From: Hippopus hippopus
Taxonomy: Eukaryota; Mollusca; Bivalvia; Cardiida; Cardiidae
Length of the DNA stretch: 64,000 bases
Direction of reading: 5' to 3'
Assembly (NCBI GenBank): GCA_946811185.2
Contig: OX328112.1
Location: forward strand, 21,543,558 to 21,607,557
The position numbers were made by a program, and so were the translations under genes. Positions 26,381-37,674 of this stretch are shown here, in pieces (position 1 is the first letter of the stretch; each line of letters opens with the position of its first letter). A model generated the notes under the pieces. It saw nothing but the letters and a program-made list of their open reading frames with translations, was not told the DNA's origin and searched no databases.

Positions 26381-26549
26381 TATAGAGGAATGGTTTTGCC
26401 CGTGTTTAATAAACACTCAGACTATCGAGCCCCTTACATATACAGTTTGTAGGGAGAAATGTAGTTCCAAGTACATTCTCGCCGATAACTGAATTTTCCG
26501 TTGTAATAACTCCGTGTTACTGTGCGAAACTGTATTTTGTTTTTACCCG

Positions 26550-26765
26550 GTAAATCATTCACCAAACGATTGCGTATTTTAACGATTTCGAGTAAGGAGG
26601 CTTTTGAAAACATTTTGGAAAGAGGAGAAAATGCTGATCACCAGCATTTTCTCCTTTTCCCACAATGTTTTTAAACCCGTCAAAGACAAATGCCACCATT
26701 AGAAACAAATTGAATTTGTTATCTGTGCTTGCTTTCATTATTGGTTTGTCTGAAACATTGGCGTC
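26550..26765 (+). mobile_element. TTAA-1 MITE
   Basis: Centre AATGCTGATCACCAGCATTT; ends eroded. Confidence 0.65.
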
Positions 26766-27864
26766 TTTTTAAGACTTCAATTACTCTAGAAAATGAAGTG
26801 TTCGAAAGGGCATCGTTACTGTTACATCAAGGATAATATGGATAATTTTATTTTGATTGCTGCATTATTTTCTGTTCTTTTCACCATGCGGTTATTTTTT
26901 AAAACCTACCAAAAACCACGGGTTTTACAATACCTATACTTTTTCCCGATTACCACGGAAGACATTATTGGAATCAAAGCGTTGAGAACACTGAAGTGGT
27001 ATTTGTCAAGGAAGGCATTGTGTGGAATTAATAATTTGAAAGAAATGCAGAAATATTATTCAAATATTGGCTTGAAAGTCAACCTACTAAGCAAATAAAT
27101 ACTTTTTTCGTTGAAGGGAGAGTACTCATGACAAAGTTAGAATTATTTGTGTATTGGTGGTCTCCTTTTGATCATTAGGAGTCAGGAGTAACGTCCCTTG
27201 ACAGTAGGATGCATGATGGATACAGAGAGAAACCATGTGAATATATCGAATGAAATTAAGTTTGTACCTGAAAACTATGATTTTGAAATATATTTGGCCG
27301 TTAATATTTAGTTCCAAGCATTACAATCAATTATTTCGATCTATAAATATTCATGCCCAATCAAATGGAGTAGCGTGCTATCATGGGACGAACAAGCCAT
27401 GGGACGAACTGATTTTGGAACCAAAAAGCCCAGGACCAAGCGATCAGTAGACAAATTTTGTATATATCATTGCGCCAATAGAAGGCTATGAGCGAGTGAA
27501 ACTATTTTCAATCAAGAATTGGTATTTCCACGATCGATGGCCTCACCAAGTGTATTTTAACATGCCATTTCCACTTACGTATCTAATTGCTACCGAAAAA
27601 CTCATTAATCTGAGAAAAAATGAGTTTAATTGGGTTTATTTCCTTCGGCTTTGCACAAAATACGATACATGGTCTTCAAAATTCAATATTGAACTCATAG
27701 TGGTATTGTCTTCGACAAATACCACAAAAAGGAGCATACGGCTTAAAGAAAAAGTAATTGCCGCTTCTCCCATGCAGATTTCAAAAGTTTATTCTAGAAA
27801 TTTGGCAAATAAATTTAATTTTAGGGTAAGACATAACTACGGACTACATTCACGATATACTTTT

Positions 27865-28112
27865 GAGCCATGCTTTGTGAAAAGGAAAGGGGGTTTAATG
27901 CATCTGCAAAATGTATCGACCCAGGTCAGCCTGCGCAGTCGGCTGGGTCAAAACTCTTTGCTATCGGTCAATCGTCTGCCTGCCAAATGACCATTTTTCC
28001 TTCAAATTACGTTGTTTGTTGGGCAAAACGGGTTTGATGGAGCCATAATTATGTGATGACTTGTCGAGTACGGAGACGGCTGAAACCCTGTTTGCCAGAG
28101 TGTGGCTCATTT
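27865..28112 (+). mobile_element. PAL-C MITE
   Basis: Starts GAGCCATGCTTTGTGAAAAG. The right half of the palindrome is deleted. Confidence 0.7.
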
Positions 28113-28517
28113 ATTTTGAATTCAATTTTGATTCAAGGATCAGTGATCTGATTGGTCAACACAGAACGTCTCAGCCAACTAGATGATAAGTCATGAAATT
28201 TAAAATACGAGCAATAGCTATAATAAATTAAAGAGAATATAGGCCCAGGGTCCGTATTCACAAACAATTCTTAGGAACATTCTCAGTCTGATTCTCCAGG
28301 AATTTCTAAATTTGAAAGTAACACAACTTCTGATTGGCTAAACCATTTGTTTTAGCCAATCATAATTCATGTTACTTTCAAATTTAGAAAATCTAGGACA
28401 TTAAGAACAAGAACGTTCTTAAGAATGATTTGCGAAAATTGACCTCGGTGTTCTGAACTGCGAACGAACTTCGGATAAATGTCAGTTAATTTTTGTATAT
28501 ATATATTTTTTTTTCAG

Positions 28518-29805
28518 GTTTTTCCTAATCACCTTTTCAGTCAGTGCATATCTTATATTTCACAACGGTTCATCGATATCACATCAGAAACCAGAGCTAA
28601 GCGCAAATCGTATTATTGAGAAAGACAAGGAATCTAGAGTAGATGTAATTAAGTCACGTGACAATCATGGCTACCTCTCATGGCTGTCCGCCATGTCAGA
28701 CGAATCAAAATCAGTAAACAGTTATTCTGGGGGTGAGTTAAAGTTGCGAAAATTAGAAGACAACGATCAGCATGAAAGATTACAAAATGTGACGAAGACA
28801 AATGAAGAAGTCAGACATATTGGATTTTTAAAAGTGCACAAGGCTGCTTCGTCAACCATGCAGAATATATTCTTCCGGTTTGGTTTGAAAAGGAATTTGA
28901 CGTTTGTATTCACTGAACATCCAAACTATTTTTCAAGAGAATACGGGAGGCATATTCCCCTAGTGAAACCCACGAAAAGGGCGGGATATGATATTTTATG
29001 TAACCATGGTGTTTTCAATCATGATATATACTCATCCCTATTGCCAAATGACACTGTTTACATCGGTATCGTTCGAGACCCATTGGCGGTGTTCATTTCT
29101 GCCGTGAATTTTTACACTCAAAAATCGCAGATGATTGCATACCTTGGCAAGGTGCCGGGAAATAAACTACAAAATCTCATCCGAAAACCGGAAGTTTACG
29201 ATAGAGGTTTGTTTACATATACGAAAAACGTGATGGCGCGAGACTTCGGTTTCGCTGCCAGCAGAAAAAGCGTGCGAGAAAAACTGACGGAACTCGATGG
29301 ACATTTTAGATTAGTTATTCTTGTCGAGTATTTTGAAGAATCTCTCATACTAATGAAACGATTCTTGAATTGGAAATTACAAGATATTTTATTCATTTCG
29401 AACAACGTTTACGGAAAAGGCCGAAGTATTGCGGATTTGACTCCGAACGACATTGAACTTTTCAAGAAGCGGAACGCTTTAGATTACGCTGTCTACAATT
29501 TCTTTTACGAACGATTTTGGAAAGTGTTTGAAATGGAGAGCGACGATATTCATTCCGAAGTGTTGAATTACAAAAACGCGTTACAACTTGTTTATACTTT
29601 CTGTAAACAACCGGAAGTCACTGGTCCCTTGACGATTTCAAGAACAGAGTGGAACCAAGAAATTGTTGTTTCTAAAGACGATTGTAAATTCATGACGATG
29701 GACGAATTAGCTTTTATTCGACATCTTAGGGCCCTTCAAGGGAGCGAGTTGGGTAGAAAGAAACCAGTCGTTCTTCATAAAAGCCCATTACAAAGAACAG
29801 GATAG
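28518..29805 (+). CDS. Galactose-3-O-sulfotransferase-like enzyme, terminal exon
   Basis: This exon encodes the luminal catalytic domain of a Gal3ST/galactosylceramide sulfotransferase family enzyme, which moves sulfate from PAPS to the 3-hydroxyl of galactose on glycolipids or glycoproteins in the Golgi. The PAPS 5'-phosphosulfate loop is visible as GFLKVHKAASSTMQNIFF (about residues 117-134 of the spliced protein). The 3'-phosphate motif is YIGIVRDPLAVFISAVNFY (about 197-215). The first in-frame ATG inside the exon is 28693, but the frame is open upstream to a polypyrimidine tract and CAG acceptor at 28517, and that extra part encodes the membrane anchor, so the ATG at 28693 is not the real start. 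At about 444 residues the length fits the family. Exact acceptor substrate cannot be told. The region downstream is a PAL-C MITE, so the 3' UTR is short or repeat-derived. Confidence 0.9.
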
Positions 29806-29811
29806 ATGTAA

Positions 29812-30262
29812 GCCATACTCTGTGAAAGGGGGCTTAACTCGTTCCTAAACGACAAAATTTTGGACATGTCCAAATTGAAAGCAGTTGCAGACGACAAATT
29901 AAAGGTGGCAAGAATGACTCAATTTTTCCTTGATAGAGCAGAAAACGTTGCGGGAAAAGGAGAAAATGCTGGTTACCAGCATTTTCCCTTTTTCGCACAA
30001 TGTTTTCAAAAGGCTTCTTCCTCAGGGTTGTTAAAAGTCAGGACTGTGGTAAAGAGTTCATGCATCTGCAAAAAGTATCGACCCAGTGCAGTCCTCACAG
30101 GCTGGCCTGGGTTGCTATTGGTCAATTTCCTGCAAGTTTAAGGACCAGTTTACCCGGTTGTTAGACAAAATGGATATTATGGATCCATGACCATGTAATG
30201 ACTTACTTGGTATCATGCAATCACGGTGATGCATTCAGCCCCATATTTGCCAGAGCGTGGCA
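29812..30262 (+). mobile_element. PAL-C MITE with nested TTAA-1 (29834-30059)
   Basis: The TTAA-1 copy sits exactly in the TTAA of GGGGGCTTAATGCATC of PAL-C, as expected for a piggyBac-type target. Confidence 0.75.
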
Positions 30263-30464
30263 CATGTACATGTTATTGTAACAGTATTTCTATTCGTAAT
30301 GCGTTCTTTCATTCTTAAAAACCTACCTTTTGTGGTGGTCAAACGGGTGTCCAAGCCATAGGTTTAAGATTAAAGAACAACAATTACTTATTTATACCTA
30401 GAATACTCCTCCAACTCTGTCAGGGCATTAGACAGAAGAAAGAGTGTTTGCTTTTGTTTTATTT

Positions 30465-30722
30465 TGTATTGGAGTTTAAAGCCGTTTTAACAGCTTAGGT
30501 CATATCACGGCGGTCAGTGCACCTACACATGTGTTTCCTGGCTTTCTCACACCAATACTGACACAACTTTCTTTCCAAGAAACTGACTACTTTCTCAAAT
30601 TATCAAAGATGAGAAGCGAAAAAAAATCGCTAGAAAGATAATTTGCCTCAACAGGGTATTGAACCTGCAACCATCAGGTTACGAGTCAGATATGCTAACC
30701 ACTTGAGCTAACCGGACGGGCT
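30465..30722 (-). mobile_element. SINE-1
   Basis: Inverted copy; a partial TTAA-2 palindrome follows at 30725-30800. Confidence 0.75.
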
Positions 30723-30910
30723 TAGAATTTTTGCGGACGGCACAGATTCAAGACCAGACTACTCAGAACGTGCAAACACGTGTTGGATCTATACCGCCCG
30801 CTTTATTTTCAAAACCAATTTGTACAACTAAAGTTTTTTAAAGTGGCAGTGGATTATACGAGCGTATTTTCGGCTGTCGAAAAAATCAAAATTCATTTAT
30901 TTGTTACAGA

Positions 30911-31150
30911 AGGCCTTAATCCTTCACCAGGCAATCCCGAGTTTTATTGACCCTGGGGCAGAAGGCTTTTGAAAACTTTATGGAAAAGGAGAAAATGCTG
31001 AAAACAGCATTTTCTCCTTTTTCCACAATGTTTTCTAACCTTTCAAAAATAGATTTCAATTTTTGAGTCACATTTATTTTTTAGTCTGCAAATCTGCAAA
31101 TGCTTTCACTTTGGACAAGTCTAAGATTCTGTCGTTTGGTAAAGATTGAA
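30911..31150 (+). mobile_element. TTAA-1 MITE
   Basis: Near full length, with a short TGCTGAAAACAGCA centre. Confidence 0.68.
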
Positions 31151-31669
31151 TAAGTACCTTTCTGTCATCATGCTTCACCTTTCGAAATAAAGCCACAACG
31201 AACGCTTATATAGAGAATACATGGTTGGTGCCGAGGTAGATTTAAAATGTATCCGGTGAAGCTTAAAAATTGAGATTGATAAGTATAAAGCTATTTTTCT
31301 ATAAATTCGAATTGATGAATTTCTGAAATTAAAGGCCTAGTAGCGGCCAAAAGTAAACAGTGCAGGTGTTTAGGATGCATGTAAACTTATACCATTGAAA
31401 AGTATGGGAATTAGTGCGATGATGACAATCTGTTATTGTAAAGCCGTTCCAAATGTTAGTCGCTGACAGGTAAATGAATTTTAGAACTGCATAGGTTAAA
31501 AGTTGCCAAGCTGCTGTATCTTTTTGTTAACTTTTTACAATTAAACAAGCTGATAAAAAAGTGTAATTAAACGACTCTTTAATGAGCTAGAGGACTTTGT
31601 TGTTTTATTCTTCAATGAGTTAATTTTGAGTTACAGAATGTACATGTATATTTTATCTTAGCTGCACTC

Positions 31670-31905
31670 TTCGTTATGCATTTTCGTAATGCAAGATACC
31701 AAGCAAATCATCACATAATTATGGATCCATAAATAGATTTTGTCTAAAACCCGGTTGAACCATGACATAGACTAGTCCTTTGACTTGCAGATAATTGGCC
31801 AATAGCGAAAAGTATCGACCGAGGTCAGCCTGCGCGGACTGCGCAGGCTGACATCGGTCGATTTTTTGTGCAGGTGCGTTAAACTTCCTCTTTACAGATT
31901 TGTTT
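31670..31905 (-). mobile_element. PAL-C MITE
   Basis: Good palindrome (AGCCTGCGCGGACTGCGCAG); ends eroded. Confidence 0.65.
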
Positions 31906-32265
31906 TTGTCTACATTTTACCAGAAAAGTCGCCAATTTATGACATATTTACTTTAACAATTAAATTGACATATTTAGGGAGAATATTTCCTATATTTCAA
32001 ATATTTATGGCGATACTTCCATGTTTATAGTGAGTGCTTTAAACACTCGCATTTATAATGTGCTAGATTTGTAAGTGAGGTCTCACCGCTGACCATTATA
32101 TCGACGATGGTTATATGGGAATGTAGCCTGTGGCTTGGAAAGAAAATTGTGCGGAATACTGGTAAAAGAGACTCCAGGAAAGCATGGATAGGTGCTCTGG
32201 CCGCCGCGATGTAACTTAAATAATGTTGAAAACAGCGTTAAACACCATAAAAATAATCAGTCATT

Positions 32266-33450
32266 CAATCTTAGTGAGGACGTATATTGTAACACTCAAC
32301 AAAACTTCTAAATCGCCACTGTTAAGCTGTAATTTCCCGTAGCATTTTTTTCATCACTGTCCAGAAAAGAGACCTTTCATTTGGTTTGATTTTTTGTTTT
32401 GCAGAATAATTGATCAGTGTTAAAACATACCTCAGCCTAAGTCTGAAAAAGATTATTGACCTGTTCTTGTTAAAGAAGCTTATTTAGCATCCATTCACTT
32501 AACATTCAAAATTGAAAAATATTAAATATCTTGAAAAGTTTATGCCCTTTTTCTCGGATTAAATGTTTGTGAATAATTTTTAATGATAATTGTTTTTTCT
32601 TATTGCTGACAAAATTTCAGTAATTTAAGCATCTCTTTTTAACCTGTTTTGGCTGATGGACAGCACGCATGCGCAACCGATGTGCTTTCCCTCCTTTTAA
32701 AAGAGGTATGCATTCCTGTTGGCAGAACTGAGAGTCTTTTCATTACAATACCATGGCTAACCTCCAGATACATGTTACAGTTTGTTTCCAGTTTGCTCTG
32801 ACTAATACTTCGTCAAATTTGCAGGCGAAACAAAAGTGGCGGTTTATAAGACTTGCTGAGTGTATAATTGGTGAGAGTTAAGCATATCCGTCTTATTATT
32901 TCGAAATCCCAGGGAAATCGACGGATAAAGTTTGTAAAAAGTTTGGGTTATCCTTAATCGATCTTTGTTGCTCCTGTGATTTACACGTATTTAACGGAAG
33001 GTTGTACGATGATGAAAATGGCGATTTTACATGTGTTGCAATTGATAGGGCTAGCGTGGTAAACTACATGATTTCTTCCTCATCCGTCTTTAGATATGTG
33101 GCTTTCCTTAAGTTGGTAAAAGTATATTTTCTGTGCATTGAACTGTCGTTTCTACTCTCTCATTTCGTCAAACAAATATGTGCATAGAAAATAGTCTTGA
33201 TATTCACATAAATAAATAAACTAGACTCTTTTGGAATGCGGAAGATACCGAGAGATTTGACTACTCGTTTTCTGAATTGATTAGCTCCTTTTTATGAACG
33301 ATCAGGTACATCTATAGCATCTGAAACGTTTCCTTGTTTTCAAATCTTCCTGCAGGTCGAATAATAAGCAGCACTGTAACCAGTCTCATAGCTCCTTATA
33401 ACCTTCATGGTGGAACGAGGATTGCGCTCAAGCTAAGCATTACAAATATA
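32266..33450. other. Spacer with one possible orphan first exon
   Basis: An ATG at 32753 in the context ACCATGG opens 118 bases ending at G|GTGAGA (32871), with a basic patch KQKWRFIR near the end. No matching downstream exon was found, so it is noted and not called as a gene. Confidence 0.3.
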
Positions 33451-34149
33451 AATGAGCCATGCTTGATGTAACTGCAAAAGACTGACTCAAATCAGCATGC
33501 GCAGTCTCTGTGAAAAAAGGGTTTTATGTATCTGCAAAAGTATCGACCTAGGCTGACCTTGGTTGATTCATTTTGCTATCTCAAGTTAAGACTGATTCAC
33601 CTGGTTGCTAAACAAAAAGGATTATACGAACTCAAGAAACATTTGACGTTCTGCTTGGTATGATGCATCCAGGACTTTTGCCACAGTTTCTTACGGGTAT
33701 TTTCTGGTGCAACTGTATTTTATGTGAATTTATATAACTGTTGCATTCCATTTGGTTACTTTGAAAGTGAGATAAAAATATTTTCATCTGTAATATGTCG
33801 GTTGCCTTTTAAAACTGTGGAAATCACAGACGCGGAAGAAAAATGGGAGATTTATTAATGGTCGGGGTGCCAAATCACGCGAAAATAGACGTTTACTATA
33901 AAGGGAGGTAATTGATTTTTGTCAATGATTTTTAAAAATGCACCGCAACTCTTAAAAATGCACCGCTTGATATACTTTTTTTCCATGTTCCAAAGACAAG
34001 ATAATTAGTAAGTTCTATTCTGTGCAAAATTTTAAAAGACATCTGTCCGTTGATTTTTTTTTTGTAGAAAAATTATCTGAATATATTTTTTGACACATTA
34101 GAACATTTTCAATGCTACTGTGATCTGTCTAGTGCTTTAATTCTTTGGA

Positions 34150-35116
34150 TTCATCCTCTTTTCTTACGAACAAAGTCCGTAACAAAGAAACAAATGAACA
34201 AATGCATGGCAGTACAAACCGCATCTGGCGGGATTCGAACCCATGGCGGACAAGATCCTCGTTTTTCGAGGTTTAAAAGACCAATACGTTAACCACTGAG
34301 GTAGAGAGATATCTGCCTAACGCAGTTGTCAGGTATTGTATTTAAATCGGGACGGAGCCATGCATGAAGGAGTGGTCTCCCGTAACACACCCCCTCTTAA
34401 AGTCATCATTTATTGATGACTCAAAGCCTTATTAGACAGTAAGTCTATTATTTAGACAACACATGTCCGTTTTTGAACAACAAATGGGATTAATGACTCA
34501 ATGGCCAATCCCGGACGAGCCCCCATCTTACGAACAAAGTCCTTAACCAAGAAACATATGAACAAATGCATGGCAGTACAAACCGCATCTGGCGGGATTC
34601 GAACCCATGGCGGACAAGATCCTCGTTTTTCGAGGTTTAAAAGACCAATACGTTAACCACTGAGGTAAAGAGATATCTGCCTAACGCAGTTGTCAGGTAT
34701 TGTATTTAAATCGGGACGGAGCCATGCATGAAGGAGTGGTCTCCCGTAACACACCCCCTCTTAAAGTCATCATTTATTGATGACTTAAAGCCTTATTAGA
34801 CAGTAAGTCTATTATTTAGACAACACATGTCCGTTTTTGGACAACAAATGGGATTAATGGCTCAATGGCCAATCCCGGACGAGCCCCCATCTTACGAACA
34901 AAGTCCGTAACAAAGAAACATATGAACAAATGCATGGCAGTACAAACCGCATCTGGCGGGATTCGAACCCATGGTGGACAAGATCCTCGTTTTTGAGGTT
35001 TAAAAGACCAATACGTTAACCACTGAGGTAAAGAGATATCTGCCTGACGCAGTTGTCAGGTATTGTATTTAAATCGGGACGAAGCCATGCATGAAGGAGT
35101 GGTCTCCCGTAACACT
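34150..35116 (-). repeat. Tandem trimer of a 364-bp tRNA-related SINE unit
   Basis: Three near-identical units (third truncated) repeat every 364 bp; TGGCGGGATTCGAACCC falls at about 34226, 34590 and 34953. On the - strand each unit has an A box (TACCTCAGTGGTTAACG), B box (GGGTTCGAATCCC) and a CCTCGTTTTTCGAGG hairpin. Confidence 0.85.
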
Positions 35117-35666
35117 TTACTTAGGAAAACGTCAAATTTCTTGGAAAAATCATTTCTTTGAGCCGTATTTTGATCTGTAAGAGCCTTTTAAAGGTTCGAA
35201 TTTAAAGCCTATTTTGTGTTATTTTGACAAGATCTGTATCTTTGTATTTTGCACCGCAACATATAATCTTCCTTTCTATTTTTTTACTCCGCATTCGTTA
35301 TATTATCATCTGAGCGAAAATAAAAAAAAAATCTGTGTGTAGGAAAAAACTGTGGCATTTGACCTTAAACCGCATTTTTCCGGAGCATATATAACGAGGA
35401 TAATCACTGAAAAGAATAAAGCCCGGTCTGGTTTGCTAATGCATTAAGATATTGAATTTTCGCATAGTGCGTGGGTACGAGTTTTCATATCATTCATATT
35501 GCATACATTTTCAGGTAACAGAATAATAAAACATGTATTTTCCTGTATTTATTAAAGTGAAATGATCTCTACAATACAGCATTGACATGAAACATTCAAA
35601 CAAATATAAAATTCCGATGATATTTCTTTGAGCAAAATAACTCGATATTCCTCATGCATACTGAAC

Positions 35667-36210
35667 TTATCTGTCGTTGACTTCTCCGTTACGATTTTCC
35701 TGTGTTTTATCTAATTTCGATATGCCTTTAAGATTATCGGAAATGTCCATTGTATGTTTCCGTATTCCGTTTACAGGTTTAGCGTTAATCCTGTACATTT
35801 CTAGGAGCAGTGTATCTTGTGACGTCATTCTTCTTGTGACTAATGGTAATCCAGAAGGCCGTCGATGGTAAAATGGCTTCGATTTCTTTTGGATATCGTA
35901 ATATTTTACTTTGTGATGGTTCTTATTGTTCGCTTCAGTTATGTCCCACTTTGAATTAGCAGCAATGTATTTTGACATGGGTTCTGAATGTCCATTTATC
36001 GTATTATTTGCTTGATTTAACAATGTGGTTGTTTCGTGCTCTGCGAACAGCTTGGGACCATTGGTTGGTCGCCTGGCGACGAATCTTGAAGACGTGGCAT
36101 CTAAATTTGTCTGCTCCGTTTGAGATTGATTGGCGCCGCTCTGAAAATAGTTCCTCCTCCGGCAGCAACGACACACCCATTTTAACAGAAAATTGACAAA
36201 AGGAATTCTC
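35667..36210 (-). CDS. Class A GPCR, last exon with the cytoplasmic tail
   Basis: A T-rich acceptor (TTTTTTTTTCCAG) precedes this exon. It begins in phase 2 and completes the codon left open at 37242, reading RRIPFVNFLLKWVCRCC straight after TM7. This is helix 8 followed by a palmitoylation-type cysteine cluster (CRCC) and a long hydrophilic tail of about 150 residues rich in Ser, Thr, Asn and Arg. The stop is at 35667. The intron to the previous exon is 1031 bp (36211-37241) and contains a SINE and a TTAA-1 MITE. The tail sequence itself has no recognisable domain; its assignment rests on splice phase and position. Confidence 0.8.
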
Positions 36211-36269
36211 CTGGAAAAAAAAATTAAACCGATTACTTTCTGTACAGTTTTTCAGACTTTAGTCTTTAC

Positions 36270-36650
36270 ATGCTGAAACAAGGGAGTCACGAGTTCGATC
36301 CCGAGCTCAGCATTTTTTTCCCCTGAGGATTGATGATAGTCATTGCCACAGGATTCACTTTTCTCTCGCTGCTTAACATTGACGTTATTCCGAGGACGTT
36401 TCTTTGGGGAGGCCGCAAGTGGCTTTTGAAGAATATTGTGCAGAGTACTGGTATAAAAAGGAATTTCTTCGCCTCTCACATCTGACGCATGTGAAAAGAG
36501 TAGTCAGTGACTTGGAAAGAAAGTCGTGTCAGTACTGGTGTTAGAAAGTCAGGAAACGCATGCGTAGGTGCATTTACTGCCGTAATATGACCGTGAAAGG
36601 TGTCATAACAGGGTTAAACTCCAATACAAACATACAAACAAACCATACTA
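36270..36650 (+). mobile_element. SINE-1, rearranged
   Basis: A tRNA-like 3' half (GAGTTCGATCCCGAGCTCAG) and body AGTGACTTGGAAAGAAAGTC, with a tail of GTTAAACTCCAATACAAAC. It lies in the GPCR intron. Confidence 0.7.
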
Positions 36651-36839
36651 TATTCTGCAGTAAGTTACAAAAAGTCCTCTGCAGGAGGTAATAAGATAAC
36701 TGATGTTGGCCTGGGTTTTCTTTTTATAACAAAAATCTCTAAACAATCTCAAGAGAGGCAATATCAGCATGAAATAAGCGATTTTTTTTTTAATCACAGC
36801 TATCATTGTACTACGCAGTTTGGTGTCTATACAAAGTTT

Positions 36840-37040
36840 TAATCAATCCTTAACAGACGACGGAGTTCTAGACTTTCCTGTATAAGTATTTGCAGATGGC
36901 AAATTTGCTTTGGCTGAAATAATTGATTTTGTATTTGACATAGTAGAAGACATTGTGGGGAAAAAAAGGAGAAAAAATGCTGTTGTCCAACATTATTTTC
37001 TTTTTCCAACAATGTTTTGAAGAATCTTTATCGTAAGATT
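36840..37040 (-). mobile_element. TTAA-1 MITE, degenerate
   Basis: Central part GGAGAAAAAATGCTGTTGTC with an imperfect partner, in the GPCR intron. Confidence 0.5.
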
Positions 37041-37241
37041 AGAATAAATACGTTTATTTTGAGACAACAGTACAAAATAACCAAGAAACGACAAGTAACA
37101 CGATACCAATATTATTGGAAAGGATGAAAGGAAGGAGACATAGAAGAAAGACATATTTGAAAAAGAAATGGAAAAAAATATGGGCGGAAAATGGCGAGAA
37201 TAAAGTCCAACTTAGCTCATCTATAACAATTCTCTTTTTAC

Positions 37242-37425
37242 CTGAGGTTGTTACACAATTTGGTACTAAACACTCCATATATAATTGGATTGGCCGCAGA
37301 ATTCAGGGGAGCCAGGCTTTGCACCAATGCTGTGACGGCGTACTGAGTTTTGGACTTCAGCGTCGGTGTTTCGTACACATCAATAAGATTGAAAACGAAG
37401 TATGGACACCAAGATAAAACGAAGA
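37242..37425 (-). CDS. Class A GPCR, exon with TM6-TM7
   Basis: This 184-base exon lies between an acceptor (TATATATTTCAG) and a donor (CTCAG|GTAAAA). It encodes the rest of TM6 with SWCPYF (the CWxP position), an extracellular loop, and TM7 with LAPLNSAANPIIY, an intact NPxxY motif. The SLAPLNSAANPIIY string matches my memory of insect CCAP receptors and is close to neuropeptide S receptors, so I call a CCAP/NPS-receptor-like neuropeptide GPCR. It signals at the plasma membrane through G proteins. The acceptor matters: the frame is also open upstream through a TTAA-2 MITE, but using the acceptor gives a perfect TM6 with the 39518-39616 exon. Confidence 0.87.
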
Positions 37426-37464
37426 CTGAAATATATAATGTTTCTTTGAGGAGTATTCCGTTAC

Positions 37465-37672
37465 TTAACCCATAGGCTGCTAAGCGTGACTCAAGGACCT
37501 GCGCACAGTGTAGATCAAGATCAGACTGCACAGAACTTGCAGTCTGATCTTGGACCTACACTGTCCGATATGGAGATATCTTTCTCTCAAAAATACCTCT
37601 GAAATAGTAAAGTTTGGATTTTTACTATCGGCTTGAAAGTTTCATTCTACTTATTTAACAGTATAAGAATTC
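37465..37672 (+). mobile_element. TTAA-2 MITE
   Basis: It sits about 40 bp outside the acceptor of the TM6-TM7 exon and extends that exon's open frame by chance. Confidence 0.72.
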
Positions 37673-37674
37673 GG

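Larger units (their letters stand above)
22148..28517 (+). other. Intron of the sulfotransferase gene
   Basis: The intron is 6370 bp with GT at 22148-22149 and AG at 28516-28517, preceded by a T-rich tract. It holds at least nine MITE copies, two SINE-2 fragments and a tRNA-like SINE head. Open frames at 26793-27098 and 27496-27990 look like chance or repeat-derived reading frames; I recognise no domain in them. Confidence 0.6.

Noticed and set aside
26793..27098. 101-codon open frame with a hydrophobic segment
   Set aside because: Inside an intron, A/T-rich, no homologous pattern known to me and no promoter or splice signals.
27496..27990. 164-codon open frame in the sulfotransferase intron
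   Set aside because: The last third is PAL-C sequence and the rest has no recognisable domain or splice context.
28693..29805. Sulfotransferase as a single-exon gene starting at 28693
   Set aside because: The frame is open upstream to an acceptor and the upstream part encodes the missing membrane anchor.
37426..37531. 5' extension of the TM6-TM7 exon
   Set aside because: The extension runs into a TTAA-2 MITE; the acceptor at 37426 joins perfectly with the 39518-39616 exon.
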